DNA of 38,171 nucleotides. Origin: CAYZPW01 sp964480475. Lineage in GTDB: Bacteria > B130-G9. Both the position numbers and the translations under genes were made by a program. Numbering within the stretch: the stretch's first letter is position 1; every line of letters begins with the position of its first letter. The notes below the pieces were generated by a model that worked only from the letters and a program-made list of their open reading frames with translations, did not search any database and was not told the DNA's origin. This document shows, piece after piece, positions 1 to 8,977 of the stretch. The DNA lies in contig CAYZPW010000029.1 in NCBI GenBank assembly GCA_964480475.1, positions 1 to 38,171 on the forward strand. Direction: 5' to 3'.

Positions 1-107
1 CCGCCCGCCTACATGAATCCCTGCGGATACGAGGCATCTTATGCGAGCATCAATTAGAGAGGGCGGGTCTGAGACCACGCCCCTACACGCCTGCAACCAA
101 TTATGAC
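1..107. repeat. MITE-like repeat, copy 1 (cut by window edge)
   Basis: This stretch matches 27,083-27,190 almost base for base, including the shared run CCGCCCGCCTACATGAATCC and the following CTGCGGATACGAGGC. It diverges only near the right-hand hairpin, here GGGCGGGTCTGAGACCACGCCC. The left end of the element lies outside the window. See the complete copy at 27,061-27,168. Confidence 0.75.
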
Positions 108-191
108 CCAGCCTCTTCTAGCCCGCCAAAGACAGGGGCTCGCGCGACAGAGTGTTTCGCGTGACGGATGCAGCAATCACTACGAAAGGCA

Positions 192-207
192 TTCGCCGCG
201 CGGCGAA
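192..207. repeat. 16-bp perfect palindrome past the propeller gene
   Basis: TTCGCCGCGCGGCGAA is a perfect palindrome 76 bp beyond the stop codon of the minus-strand propeller gene. It could form a strong hairpin, but no T-run follows on either strand, so calling it an intrinsic terminator would be a stretch. The rest of 108-282 shows nothing recognisable. Confidence 0.4.
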
Positions 208-282
208 CGCCCCACATCTCATCGTCTCGCCTCGGGGAAGCTGTCGAAGGTCGAGGCGGCTCGGTGATCGCCGGCCTGGCGC

Positions 283-2466
283 CTACGGTTCGGCGAGCTG
301 GAAGGTCGCGGTGCTCATTCCCCCTATGAACTCGGATGTCCAAGCGTCTGAAATCGCGGCCGCGAACGCGTAGTATCCGGGTTGGACGATTGGAGGGAAA
401 TACGACGGCAGGTCGATCGTAATGAACGGATCGAGTGTCATGTTGGCCCCGGAGGGGATAGCAATGCTCTCCGCCCATGGGCAGACATCCGCTTCTTGCC
501 ACCTGCCTTCGGCCGTGAAACAGTAAAGGTCGCCTGCGCCTGTGATCAGCCCAACGTAAACGTCGAGCGACCTCGTCTCGCCGGGATTTGAGAGCGAAAG
601 CGCACAGACGACGCTCTCGCCGGGCGTGTAGTTGGGGCTTGAGACAGACACCGCGACCTCGGGCTGGTCCTTGGGAGTGAACTCTATCCTTGTTACGCCG
701 CCAAGAGTCGCCACCCACCCGTCACCCTCATCGTCCATGCAAATGCCTTCTGCCCTGTTGTCTGCAAGCCCTTCGCCTTGGGTGAAGCTCTCAAATCTCT
801 CGCCGTCGTAACGCGAGATGCCGCCCGGTGTGCCGAACCAGACGTCGCCGTAAGGCCCGTAACTGATGGCCGTCACGACAAAGCCTGCCAGTCCCTGCAC
901 CTTATCAAATGTCGTCATGCCTTCCTCGTCCCAGCGTACTGCGCCCATGCTCGTGCCCAGCCACAGGACATCATCACGCTCTGCGTTCATCGAATAGATG
1001 CTGTTGGACGGTAGCCCGTCATCAACCGTATAGTGGCGCATTTGGCCGCCCTCCAGTACCGCGAGCCCTCCCCCTGCGGAGCGATTCCCCATGAGGATAA
1101 CTCCCGCCGGACTGACTGCTACGACCTCGACCGACACAAAGGGAAGGCCGTCATCTGTAGTCAGCGAATAGAAGTTCACGCCGTCAAACGCAGAAAGGCC
1201 CCCATCGGTCCCTGCAAGCACCAAATCGCCCAGCATCGCGAGCGAATGAACAGTATTGTCGCATAGCCCGTCGTTGGTGTCGAAAAAAGTCCATTCCTCG
1301 CCGTCGAGGCGCACGAGCCCAGCTTCGTTGGTTCCGACCCACAGTCTGCCAGCCGGGTCCTCCACGATTCCATTCACCGTGCCGAGGGGTTTTCCCGCTA
1401 CATCCGAATAAGAACGCCACAGCCCACCCGATTGCACGGACAAGCCGCCTTCGCATCCGAACCACACGTTGCCATCGGTAGTCGCCGTTACGCATTGAAC
1501 GCGATTATCCAACACACCCTCGAGCGACGCGAGAAGGACGATGTTATTCTGATGCCAGCACCAGAGCCCGCTTTTGGCTGTCCCCACAAAGACGTTACCG
1601 TCCTCGTCTGCCGCGATCGACAAGAGCTGATCGTCTGGCAGACCATCCATACGATCGAAGGACAGCCAGCTGGAGCCGCCGTAAAGCGATATGCCGATCT
1701 CCGTCACGGCCCAGACATAGCCGTGCGGGTCCGTGAAGAGGTCGGCGATGACCGAGCCTTCAATGCCGTCGCCTCCGGTGAACGTCCGCCAGTCGCTGCC
1801 ATCGAAGAGACAGACCCCTTCACCGTGAGTGCCGACGAAGAGGCCGTCCAAGGACGCGGTCAGACAGTTGATGTCGTCGCTGGCAAGCCCGTCAACTGAG
1901 GTGATCTCTCCCCAGTCCGAGCCGTCGAACACCGCTAGTCCCTTGGTCGTGGCGAAGTAGAGAGCGCCTGCGTATTCTGCAATGTCCCTGACCCAATTGT
2001 CGATAAGCCCGTCCTGCGTTGTATAGCTTACAAAGCCTTGCCAGTCAAAGGCTGTGACGCCGCCCGTCGTGCCAAACCAGACGCTGCCGTCGCTCTTGAC
2101 ATAAACCGCCTCAACCCTCGGGCTGACCAGCCCCGTGGTCTCGTCGAAGCTGGTCCACGTCTCGTTGTATAGCCTGCTTGCGCCTCCGAAGGCCCCTGCC
2201 CACACGCCGGACGAAAGGTCTGATGCGAGGGAGGAGACCTGGTTGTGAACCAGCCCTCTCGATGTTGTGAATATCTCGCTCGAACAATCCACCATGCACC
2301 ACCGCACAAGGCCGCCGTCCGTCCCAACCCAGATGAACGGGCCCTCGACGAGTATCGCTCTTGTGATGATATTGGTGTTTGTGAAGGTCTCAAACCTCAC
2401 TGCCCGCGAGAGAACCGGGAAACTCAAGACCGCCACCAGCAAGACCGAAACAACGAATCTTCTCAT
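283..2466 (-). CDS. Secreted Reg_prop-type beta-propeller protein
   Basis: This 727-residue protein starts with a signal peptide (MRRFVVSVLLVAVLSF) and then carries about a dozen tandem propeller blades of roughly 40 residues. Each blade has a signature like VWFGTTGGVTAFD or LWVGTNEAGLVRLDG followed by W-x-x-F/Y and DGL. That is the pattern of two-component regulator propeller repeats (Reg_prop). Unlike the classic sensor kinases there is no transmembrane helix, histidine kinase or output domain; the C-terminal ~125 residues look like a beta-sandwich. The start is supported by AGGAAGGAGTG just before the ATG. It stands alone between a repeat and a REP cluster. I infer a periplasmic or extracellular binding or scaffold role; the ligand is unknown. 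The C-terminal region resembles those of the proteins at 12,692 and 24,061. Confidence 0.8.
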   Translation of the reverse strand: MRRFVVSVLLVAVLSFPVLSRAVRFETFTNTNIITRAILVEGPFIWVGTDGGLVRWCMVDCSSEIFTTSRGLVHNQVSSLASDLSSGVWAGAFGGASRLYNETWTSFDETTGLVSPRVEAVYVKSDGSVWFGTTGGVTAFDWQGFVSYTTQDGLIDNWVRDIAEYAGALYFATTKGLAVFDGSDWGEITSVDGLASDDINCLTASLDGLFVGTHGEGVCLFDGSDWRTFTGGDGIEGSVIADLFTDPHGYVWAVTEIGISLYGGSSWLSFDRMDGLPDDQLLSIAADEDGNVFVGTAKSGLWCWHQNNIVLLASLEGVLDNRVQCVTATTDGNVWFGCEGGLSVQSGGLWRSYSDVAGKPLGTVNGIVEDPAGRLWVGTNEAGLVRLDGEEWTFFDTNDGLCDNTVHSLAMLGDLVLAGTDGGLSAFDGVNFYSLTTDDGLPFVSVEVVAVSPAGVILMGNRSAGGGLAVLEGGQMRHYTVDDGLPSNSIYSMNAERDDVLWLGTSMGAVRWDEEGMTTFDKVQGLAGFVVTAISYGPYGDVWFGTPGGISRYDGERFESFTQGEGLADNRAEGICMDDEGDGWVATLGGVTRIEFTPKDQPEVAVSVSSPNYTPGESVVCALSLSNPGETRSLDVYVGLITGAGDLYCFTAEGRWQEADVCPWAESIAIPSGANMTLDPFITIDLPSYFPPIVQPGYYAFAAAISDAWTSEFIGGMSTATFQLAEP

Positions 2467-2665
2467 AGCTCACTCCTTCCTCACAGAGCCATAGCTTTGG
2501 TGAATCTTCTAATCGACCTTGGCAGTGTCAAACCCAAACCGCGACCACCGGTACGGCGCGCTCCACAGTATAATCTAATCTCCTTTGTCAGGAATATCAA
2601 GGCAGAACCCCGAGGAGTTTTCGTAATCGTACCCGGACCTGCTCGACTGAAGACGTTCTTCCTGC

Positions 2666-2866
2666 ATCCCTGAAAGGGATTAAGGTGAGTAGCCGTAGGT
2701 GCTAACCTACGGATCAGTCGCGGACAGAATAGCACCTCAGCCCTGAAAGGGCTGAACATAGCCCTGTAGATGGGCTGTTCGACCCCTTCAGGGTCGCGAG
2801 GATACCGGCGTGAACGGATTCCGTAGGTTGCACCTACGGCTACTATTGTGGTCCCCCGTCGGGGAA
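2666..2866. repeat. REP-like palindrome cluster (BIME-like)
   Basis: The 600-bp gene-free stretch 2,467-3,068 holds a group of short hairpins: ATCCCTGAAAGGGAT (2,666-2,680), CCGTAGG..CCTACGG (2,693-2,712), CAGCCCTGAAAGGGCTG (2,738-2,754), GACCCCTTCAGGGTC (2,781-2,795), CCGTAGG..CCTACGG in opposite orientation (2,821-2,839) and TCCCCCGTCGGGGA near 2,852-2,866. The two CCGTAGG units are inverted relative to each other: GTAG precedes one, CTAC follows the other. The same two motifs recur at 8,863, 9,436, 12,572 and 34,621, and they flank the Y1 transposase. The rest of the stretch shows no gene. Confidence 0.8.
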
Positions 2867-3068
2867 CCGAAACGGAACATCACATCAAGCCTAATTCCAC
2901 TTGTCCCTCACGCCAAGTCACTCAGCACAGGCAACAACCCAACACTACTCAATCGAAGAATGGGAGAACTCCTGAGAATCCCGAGGGGGAGTTTCCCCCA
3001 TTTCCCTATTGGTCAAACTCCTCACAACGCACACTTGCAATGGCCGGGGCGAGCGGTATCTTTGCCTC

Positions 3069-4445
3069 ATGGCAGACAAGGCCAGGTCGCGTTCCAGAAC
3101 GTTTCTACCCTCGCAGATTCTGGTCGGCAGCTTTGCGGGGGCAATCATCGTCGGGACGATCATTCTGTATTTGCCGGTCTCGTCGGTCCCGGGGCACACA
3201 CGTCTCATCGACTGCCTGTTCACGGCAACCTCCGCAACTTGCGTCACGGGCCTCGTCGTGGTCGGCACCGGCAGCCATTTCACGGCTTTTGGGCGCACCG
3301 TCATTCTCACGCTCATCCAGCTCGGCGGGCTGGGGATCATGACCGCTGGGGTCTTCATGACGATGCTGTTCGGAGGATCGCTATCGCTACGGGAGCGCGC
3401 CATAATCAAGGACACACTGAATCCCGTCCGTACGAAGAAGCTTGGCGTCGTAGTCGTCTATGCTGTCCTCTTCACGGTCTTCATCGAGGCGATTGGCGTG
3501 GCGGTTCTCTACGGCGCCTTTAAGCCGATTGTCGGGAGCGAAAGGGCTTATAGCACGGCGCTCTTTCACTCGATTTCGGCTTTCTGTAACGCTGGCTTCT
3601 CGACATTTGATACCAATCTGGAAAGGCTCGCCTCGTTCCCAACCGTAGCGATGACGATCATGACGCTCTTGATCGTCGGCGGGCTTGGCTTCTTCGTCAT
3701 CCTGGACCTGGTCTCGGGCCTGAAACGAAAGCTCTCCGGCCGCCAACTGAAAGAGGCACGTATCTTCACGCTGCACACGCGAATTGTCCTCGTGGTCTCG
3801 GGCTGTCTCCTACTTTTCGGGACTCTGACTCTCTTCGTCCTGGAAAGAGACCACGTCTGCAAAGACATGGATGCCACTGGTTCTCTGCGCACTTCGCTCT
3901 TCCTATCCGCAACGGCCAGGACGGCGGGTTTCTCAACAGTTCCGACTTCCGGACTGAGCGACGCATCGCTCTTTTTTCTGTCGCTCTTGATGTTCATCGG
4001 AGCGTCCCCCGGCTCGACCGGCGGAGGGATCAAGACGACGACACTAGCCCTCGTAGTGTTGTTTGCAGTCGCCAGGATCAGAGGTAGGTCGGAGGTGAAC
4101 ATCTGGGGCCGGAGGATCCCAGAGCAGATCATAAGCAAAAGTCTGGCGATTACTTCGCTTTCGATTTTGGTGCTTTCGCTTTCGCTTCTGGTACTTTTGG
4201 TGCTCGAACGAAGCGGCCCTGATGCTCCTTCGTTCATGGACTTGGTTTTCGAGGCGACGAGCGCCTTCGGGACGGTTGGGCTTTCGACCGGTGTCACCCC
4301 TTCCTTGACAACCGGTGGCAAGCTGGTGATCATTTTGCTGATGTTTGTGGGCAGGTTGGGCCCGTTGACCGTTGCGACACTTGTTGCGACGAGGGCCCGT
4401 GCCGCCAAGTATTCGTTCCCCGAAGAAAACGTCACGGTGGGTTAG
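3069..4445 (+). CDS. ktrB: TrkH/KtrB-family potassium transporter subunit
   Basis: This integral membrane protein of 458 residues forms the K+ translocating pore of a Ktr/Trk system. Four pore-loop signatures with the filter glycine are visible: SATCVTGLVV, SAFCNAGFST, SATARTAGFST and SAFGTVGLST. They lie between hydrophobic helix pairs, giving the fourfold M1-P-M2 layout of the family. GASPGSTGGGIKTTT, a family hallmark before the last repeat, is present. I chose ATG 3,069 (MADKARSRS) because the upstream in-frame ATG at 3,009 would add a polar, non-conserved leader; no strong ribosome-binding site decides it. The gene ends one base before the next start, so it is almost certainly translated together with the RCK subunit gene. 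The size fits KtrB better than enterobacterial TrkH, but I cannot separate the two firmly. Confidence 0.93.
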   Translation: MADKARSRSRTFLPSQILVGSFAGAIIVGTIILYLPVSSVPGHTRLIDCLFTATSATCVTGLVVVGTGSHFTAFGRTVILTLIQLGGLGIMTAGVFMTMLFGGSLSLRERAIIKDTLNPVRTKKLGVVVVYAVLFTVFIEAIGVAVLYGAFKPIVGSERAYSTALFHSISAFCNAGFSTFDTNLERLASFPTVAMTIMTLLIVGGLGFFVILDLVSGLKRKLSGRQLKEARIFTLHTRIVLVVSGCLLLFGTLTLFVLERDHVCKDMDATGSLRTSLFLSATARTAGFSTVPTSGLSDASLFFLSLLMFIGASPGSTGGGIKTTTLALVVLFAVARIRGRSEVNIWGRRIPEQIISKSLAITSLSILVLSLSLLVLLVLERSGPDAPSFMDLVFEATSAFGTVGLSTGVTPSLTTGGKLVIILLMFVGRLGPLTVATLVATRARAAKYSFPEENVTVG

Positions 4446-4446
4446 G

Positions 4447-5151
4447 ATGAGCAAGTTCGCAGTCATTGGCCTTGGCTCTTTCGGCGAGTATGTGGCTAAG
4501 AGCCTGATGGAGCAGGGCAACGAGGTTCTGGTCATTGACAAGAACCCCGCCAAGATACAGAGGATTAAGGACACAGTGTCTGGCGCCATGACCGCCGACG
4601 CCGCTGATTTGGCCTTCTTGAAAGAGGCCGACATCGTGGACGTCGATGCCGTGATAGTCGGCTTCAGCGAGCATGAGATGGCGGCGAGTGTCCTTACGAC
4701 CATGCACCTCAAAGAGCTGGGGCTCAAGAAAATCATCGTGAAGGCAACGAGCGACGACCACAAAACGATCCTCGAGAAGGTCGGCGCAACGCAGACGGTT
4801 TTCCCCGAGCGCGACGTCGCCGAGCGGCTTGCCTCAAGCATCTCCTCGCCGAACGTCTATGACCAGATTGCGCTCTCGGATGATTTTGGGGTCCTCGAGG
4901 TCGTCGCGCCGGCCAAATTCGTTGTCGAACATCTTGAGGACCTGGATATGCGGGCAAAACACGCAGCTCAGGTCTTGTTCCTTAAGCGACCAACCAAGGG
5001 CTTTACCTCTTTGGAGAGACCAACGACGGAAGACTACGAAGTCTTGTTTCCAGACAAGGAGACGGCTATAAAGGCGGGGGATATACTTGTTCTGGCCGGC
5101 GGCGCCGAGGCCCTTGAGAAGATCAAGAATATGAAACCGTCCACAGGCTAG
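4447..5151 (+). CDS. ktrA: TrkA/KtrA-family RCK regulatory subunit
   Basis: This cytoplasmic 234-residue protein gates the partner K+ channel in response to bound nucleotide. The N-terminal Rossmann fold shows GLGSFGEYVAKSL near residue 10, with VLVIDKN at the end of beta-2 (acidic residue for ribose binding). It is followed by the RCK core (DAVIVGFSEHEMAASV, IIVKATSDDH) and a smaller RCK-C domain from about residue 140 to the end. There is one RCK-N/RCK-C unit, as in KtrA, rather than the tandem unit of E. coli TrkA. Its ATG lies one base after the stop of the pore gene, indicating translational coupling. Downstream, the 11-mer GGAGCATGATC occurs twice around 5,152-5,177; I see no convincing terminator. 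Confidence 0.93.
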   Translation: MSKFAVIGLGSFGEYVAKSLMEQGNEVLVIDKNPAKIQRIKDTVSGAMTADAADLAFLKEADIVDVDAVIVGFSEHEMAASVLTTMHLKELGLKKIIVKATSDDHKTILEKVGATQTVFPERDVAERLASSISSPNVYDQIALSDDFGVLEVVAPAKFVVEHLEDLDMRAKHAAQVLFLKRPTKGFTSLERPTTEDYEVLFPDKETAIKAGDILVLAGGAEALEKIKNMKPSTG

Positions 5152-5304
5152 GAGCATGATCAGCCAGGAGCATGATCTGTGTGGCGCGGTCCAACGTTGA
5201 GCCTGCGGCCCTCCGCGGGACAGAGGTATTACCACCCGCTCGGCGCCGCGAAATCCGCACGCTAGTGGCGATTGTTCAATCATTGCGATAATAAGGAAGA
5301 GAAA

Positions 5305-6240
5305 TTGGCAGACAATGTGGTCATCTCTAAGAAGGATTTAGAGAGCTCCCTGAAAGAGGGCGAGAGACCGGGCGTGCTGATCCTTACAGGCCAGGACCTT
5401 CAGGGAATCAGCGTTGAGCAAGCAGACCTGAGGCAGGCCTTCTTGGACAACAACGATTTTCGGGGCGCCGACCTCAAAATGACAGATATGAGCTTCTCGC
5501 GGCTGACCTTCTGCGCTCTCGATTTTGCGGACCTTTCCGCTGCCAACCTCACTCACACGGATTTCTGCGGCGCTTCGCTTCGCCACGCTCGCCTCGTTGC
5601 GACGTTCTTGCCTAGCGCGAATTTCCAGAAAACTGATTTGGGCGCCGCTGACCTAAAACATTCCTATGCGGCCAGCGCAATCTTCAAGGACGCCGATTTG
5701 AAGTTCTCGGTCATGTCCTTCTGCGATCTCTCAGACGCCATCCTGGACGGAGCCAACCTCACCTGCTGCACGTTCAGGGAATCGTCGCTCAAAGCGGCCC
5801 ACCTGATTGGCGCGTTTCTTCGCAGCACTGATCTCAGAGGCGCCAGCTTGAAGGGCGCCGTTATGGACCGCTCGCTCGTTCTTAGTTGTGACCTGAGAGG
5901 CGCAACGTTACTTGGCATCTCGCTCAAAGGGGCCACGCTTCGCAACGTGGTCACGGAAAAGGCCAATCTGGCGGGAGCCTCCCTCGTTGGTTCCCGGATT
6001 ACGGGGTGTGATTTCTCCAAATCGAACCTATCAAGGGCCAATTTCGCATCGGCTGAGATAACCGACACCCAATTCGACGGGGACTATCTCAATTTCTCGT
6101 CTTTTGCGGGCGCTGAACTCAAGAACTGCTCATTCTCAGAGGCTCATCTCGAAAACGCGGATTTCACCGGGGCCAGGCTCTCGAATGTCGATTTCCACGG
6201 GGTCAACTTGAGCACCGTCAAGGGCCTCAAGGCCAGCTAG
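5305..6240 (+). CDS. Pentapeptide-repeat protein
   Basis: From about residue 35 to the end, this protein of about 311 residues is built from A(D/N)Lxx-type pentapeptides (ADLRQ, ADLKM, ANLTH, ADLKH, ANLTC, ANLAG, ANFAS). That pattern forms a right-handed quadrilateral beta-helix. I place the start at TTG 5,305 because AAGGAAGAG lies 3-11 bases upstream; another in-frame TTG at 5,272 has no such site. There is no signal peptide or membrane segment, so it is probably cytoplasmic. It follows the K+ uptake pair by about 150 bp on the same strand, but nothing shows a functional link. The family includes gyrase-protecting and structural proteins; no specific role can be assigned. Confidence 0.85.
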   Translation: MADNVVISKKDLESSLKEGERPGVLILTGQDLQGISVEQADLRQAFLDNNDFRGADLKMTDMSFSRLTFCALDFADLSAANLTHTDFCGASLRHARLVATFLPSANFQKTDLGAADLKHSYAASAIFKDADLKFSVMSFCDLSDAILDGANLTCCTFRESSLKAAHLIGAFLRSTDLRGASLKGAVMDRSLVLSCDLRGATLLGISLKGATLRNVVTEKANLAGASLVGSRITGCDFSKSNLSRANFASAEITDTQFDGDYLNFSSFAGAELKNCSFSEAHLENADFTGARLSNVDFHGVNLSTVKGLKAS

Positions 6241-6303
6241 CCGGAACGGACCCCGACACCTGTATGACCTGAGATCGGCATTTGCGGACCCACACGGCCC
6301 GGC

Positions 6304-6345
6304 GGATTGCGGATTGTGGATTGAACTTGAAACTCGGAACTTGGA
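6304..6345. repeat. Heptanucleotide tandem tract
   Basis: Six consecutive degenerate 7-mers (GGATTGC, GGATTGT, GGATTGA, ACTTGAA, ACTCGGA, ACTTGGA) fill the gap between the convergent pentapeptide and exbD genes. It is one of several heptamer tracts at gene ends in this window. Confidence 0.6.
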
Positions 6346-6363
6346 CCTCGCAACTTAGGTGGC

Positions 6364-6777
6364 TCAGTCCCCTCTTGCAGCATAGGGCGTCGTCGCGATC
6401 GCAATTCGCTCAAATCCGACCTGTTTGGCCGTGTCCATCACGCGCACTACTGAGCCGTGCTTCACGTTTTCGTCCGCCTTTATGACGAGGAGACCTTGCT
6501 CGGTACGCTTTCGTTCGTGAGTAAGAGCGGCGGCGAGACCCTCCCACTTGACCTTCTCGTCGCCGACGAATATCAGCCCGGCTGCCGTCACGGTCAATCG
6601 CGTCGCATCTTGATGAGAGGTATCCGAGGTCTTCGCCTGAGGCAACCTGATGCTTATCCCGGGCTGGGCAACGAAACTCGTGGAGATCATGAAAAAAATC
6701 AGAAGGAGAAGCACCACGTCAATCAGCTGGGTCAGGTTTATCTCTGGGCTCGGCGGCCCCGTCGCTCCGAAATCCAA
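6364..6777 (-). CDS. ExbD/TolR-family biopolymer transport protein
   Basis: This 137-residue protein has the ExbD/TolR layout: a short cytoplasmic N-terminus (PEINLTQLIDVVLLLLIFFM), one transmembrane helix carrying the conserved Asp of the LIDV motif, then a periplasmic domain ending in IAIATTP. Family members pair with ExbB/TolQ and turn proton flow into force on the outer membrane through TonB or TolA. The start is TTG, set by GAGGAGG seven bases upstream and by an in-frame TGA immediately before it. No ExbB/TolQ gene is adjacent: ftcD lies upstream. It is therefore an orphan here. Whether it serves the Tol-Pal or a TonB system cannot be told; pal and cpoB lie 26 kb away. Confidence 0.88.
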   Translation of the reverse strand: MDFGATGPPSPEINLTQLIDVVLLLLIFFMISTSFVAQPGISIRLPQAKTSDTSHQDATRLTVTAAGLIFVGDEKVKWEGLAAALTHERKRTEQGLLVIKADENVKHGSVVRVMDTAKQVGFERIAIATTPYAARGD

Positions 6778-6893
6778 TCACAATCCTCCTCTTCTAAGCA
6801 GGCATTCTGACAATCCGAGACCCCGGTGTCAAATTACAAGCGAACGCGGCAATCCTGTAAGAGCAGGCCCTGCGCCTACCCTCTTGCCTCAAT

Positions 6894-6963
6894 CGCCAAC
6901 TGCCAACTGCCAACCGCCAACTGCTAACTGCCAACTGCCAACCGCCAACTGCTAACTGCCAAC
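6894..6963. repeat. Ten-copy heptanucleotide repeat overlapping the ftcD 3' end
   Basis: Ten head-to-tail heptamers of the form (T/C)GC(C/T)AAC run without interruption. They show a higher 28-bp order: TGCCAAC, TGCCAAC, CGCCAAC, TGCTAAC, then the same four again. The last copies contain the ftcD stop codon and its final codons. This is typical of short tandemly repeated repetitive DNA rather than a CRISPR array, because there are no unique spacers. Confidence 0.9.
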
Positions 6964-8640
6964 GTTCTGAACAAGCGTATCGATGACGCTCTTTCGAATT
7001 GCCTCTGAGAGCGTTCTGCACGCGGCCAGCAGCTCGTCCGCCTCGGCCTTTGTCTTCTTCACAAAATCACTGTCATCGATGCCGGCCAGGTTGATTACCA
7101 CGTTCATATAGGCGCCCTCGGCCGCGGCGTAGCCCATGAGCGCGGAGACGCCGGCGTCGCTGAGCGAGTTGACGTTGCCCCTTTCGGCTACAGTCTTTGA
7201 GAGCTTCAGCGCATCGAGCGACTTCCTCAGCACAGAGAGCGGAACCAGCGTCGCCTCCTTGGTCGCCTCCTGAATCGCCTTGTTCCGCGCCTCTTTCTGC
7301 TCGGGCGTCTTCTTCTTCATGCGCATCTTCGCCATGACGTTGTCGAAGGCCTGGGCGTCCGCGTCAATCGTCTGAAGGAACTCGTCCTTCATCGGCTGCC
7401 CAGCGAGCGCGACCTCGGCCATCTCATCGTCTCTGTCCTCGTACCCCTTCTTGCCGTGCGTCAGGTTCGCAACCATCGCCGCAAGCGAGGCGCACATGGC
7501 GCCAGCCAGCGCCGCGACGCTTCCGCCGCCAGGCGCCGGCGAATCGGTCGAGAGCTCGTCCGCGAAATCGCAAAGCGTCATGGCCCTGAGAGCGTTCGCA
7601 TCGTCGGCGAACTGATACTCGATGATCTTCTCCTTCGGATTGAAGGGCGCGACCTCGCTCATGCCCAGCGACTGCGCCGCTATGCGGATCAGCTCCTTCT
7701 CCGGCTGGCCGGGACATTTGCCCTGCTTCTCGAGGTAGTAGCGCCCAGCTGCGAGCATCGCCGCCTTGGGGATGAGGCCGACGAGCTCGGTTCCCGTTAC
7801 CACCAGCCCCCGCTTCTGCGCCTCCTCCCGGCAGACCTCGACGGCGATATGATGCGGCGTTACCTTGTAGTTCGTGAGGTTCATCGAAATCTGCGCCATC
7901 GAATACTCGTCTATATACCAGCCGGTACCCTTGCAGAACTTGAGCCGGCCCGGAACATTGATCGCCTTGCCGTTCTCGTCCCGGACGATCTTGCCGTTCT
8001 CGTCGCGCTTCGCACGACCCGCCTCGCGGATGCTCATCGCGATATCTTTCGCCTTCTTTCCGTCGCGGGTGTTCAGGTTGACGTTGTAGGCGATTAGAAA
8101 CTCCCTGGCCCCTATCGTCGTGAGCCCTGACTTGGCGTTGAAAACAGGCGCCCCAAAGTCGGGCGCCCAATCCGGGTCCTTGAGCTTCTCGGGCAGCCCC
8201 TCGTATTCACCCTTCCGGCAGTTCGCCAGGTTCTGCCTCTCCGGCTTCTGAGCCGCCTCCTCATACAGATAGACTGGAATGCCGAGCTCATCCGCCACTC
8301 GCTTTCCGACCTCCTTCGCAATCTCGACGCAGTCGTCCATCGTAACGCCCGCCACAGGGACGAAAGGGCACACGTCGGTTGCGCCCATCCGGCCGTGAGC
8401 GCCCTTGTGCTTGCTCATGTCGATGAGCTCCTGAGCCTTCTTGATCGCCTTGAAAGCCGCCTCTTTCACACCTTCCGGCGTCCCGATGAACGTCACCACC
8501 GTCCGGTTTGTGTCCGCGCCCGGGTCCACGTCCAGGAGCTTCGCATCCGCTGTATTGGCAATCTCGCCCGTTATCTCGTCGATGACCGCCCTGTCCCGGC
8601 CCTCGCTGAAATTCGGCACACACTCCACAAGCTTCAGCAT
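6952..8640 (-). CDS. ftcD: Bifunctional glutamate formimidoyltransferase / formimidoyl-THF cyclodeaminase
   Basis: The N-terminal ~300 residues are the formimidoyltransferase (LVECVPNFSEGRD at the start, VDPGADTNRTVVTF, KGAHGRMGATDVCPFVPV). It moves the formimino group of N-formimino-glutamate to tetrahydrofolate. From about residue 365 follows the cyclodeaminase (LSTDSPAPGGGSVAALAGAMCASLAAMVANLT), which releases ammonia and gives 5,10-methenyl-THF. The fusion is like the animal enzyme and several bacterial ones. I chose ATG 8,640 (MLKLVEC) rather than 8,661 because AGGTGGG directly precedes it and the family starts there. The product is cytoplasmic and would close the hut pathway; a hutH-like gene is present at 18,476, but no hutU or hutI is visible. 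The last codons come from the heptamer repeat. Confidence 0.95.
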   Translation of the reverse strand: MLKLVECVPNFSEGRDRAVIDEITGEIANTADAKLLDVDPGADTNRTVVTFIGTPEGVKEAAFKAIKKAQELIDMSKHKGAHGRMGATDVCPFVPVAGVTMDDCVEIAKEVGKRVADELGIPVYLYEEAAQKPERQNLANCRKGEYEGLPEKLKDPDWAPDFGAPVFNAKSGLTTIGAREFLIAYNVNLNTRDGKKAKDIAMSIREAGRAKRDENGKIVRDENGKAINVPGRLKFCKGTGWYIDEYSMAQISMNLTNYKVTPHHIAVEVCREEAQKRGLVVTGTELVGLIPKAAMLAAGRYYLEKQGKCPGQPEKELIRIAAQSLGMSEVAPFNPKEKIIEYQFADDANALRAMTLCDFADELSTDSPAPGGGSVAALAGAMCASLAAMVANLTHGKKGYEDRDDEMAEVALAGQPMKDEFLQTIDADAQAFDNVMAKMRMKKKTPEQKEARNKAIQEATKEATLVPLSVLRKSLDALKLSKTVAERGNVNSLSDAGVSALMGYAAAEGAYMNVVINLAGIDDSDFVKKTKAEADELLAACRTLSEAIRKSVIDTLVQNVGS

Positions 8641-8740
8641 AATCCCACCTCTTAATCTCAATCGCTGAATTATTCGCTCACGGCTAAAATGTGCTGTCTA
8701 TAATATGCACGGGGCCGGCAAGGTCAAGGCAGCAGTCTCG

Positions 8741-8761
8741 ATTGCGGATTGGGGATTGGGG
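8741..8761. repeat. Short heptamer tract upstream of ftcD
   Basis: Three 7-mers (ATTGCGG, ATTGGGG, ATTGGGG) form a small tract of the same family as those at 9,569 and 11,484, in the opposite orientation. The remainder of the gap between ftcD and the transposase (8,641-8,862) shows no gene. Confidence 0.55.
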
Positions 8762-8862
8762 ATCACCCGCGCTGGCGGGCAGTTTTGAGGGAGGCAATAA
8801 TCATTGAGAGAATTTCGGTAATCCCGGCTTTCAGGTCGGCTACTCACTTCTCTTCCTTTTTG

Positions 8863-8908
8863 GCCCTGTAAGGGCTTGACAATGGTAGCCGTAGGCGGAA
8901 GCCTACGG
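8863..8908. repeat. REP-like palindromes, left flank of the Y1 transposase
   Basis: GCCCTGTAAGGGC (8,863-8,875) is followed by CCGTAGGC-GGAA-GCCTACGG (8,889-8,908), a perfect 8-bp stem with a 4-base loop, preceded by GTAG and followed by ATC. The same pair occurs in inverted order on the far side of the transposase at 9,483-9,532. Confidence 0.85.
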
Positions 8909-8977
8909 ATCGAGGTGACACAACAAATGAAAAACGGCCCTGGAGGGGTCGCACAACTAGATTATAGCTATGGAATT

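Noticed and set aside
2810..3523. Plus-strand frame across the REP cluster into ktrB
   Set aside because: It is a shadow of ktrB in another frame plus translated palindromes.
6894..6963. Repeat tract taken as a CRISPR array
   Set aside because: Units are only 7 bp and directly adjacent; there are no unique spacers and no cas genes.
7424..8170. Long open frame antiparallel or parallel to ftcD
   Set aside because: It is an alternate frame of a clearly conserved enzyme, rich in Arg/Gly, with no recognisable domain; the same holds for the plus-strand frame at 7,456-8,097.
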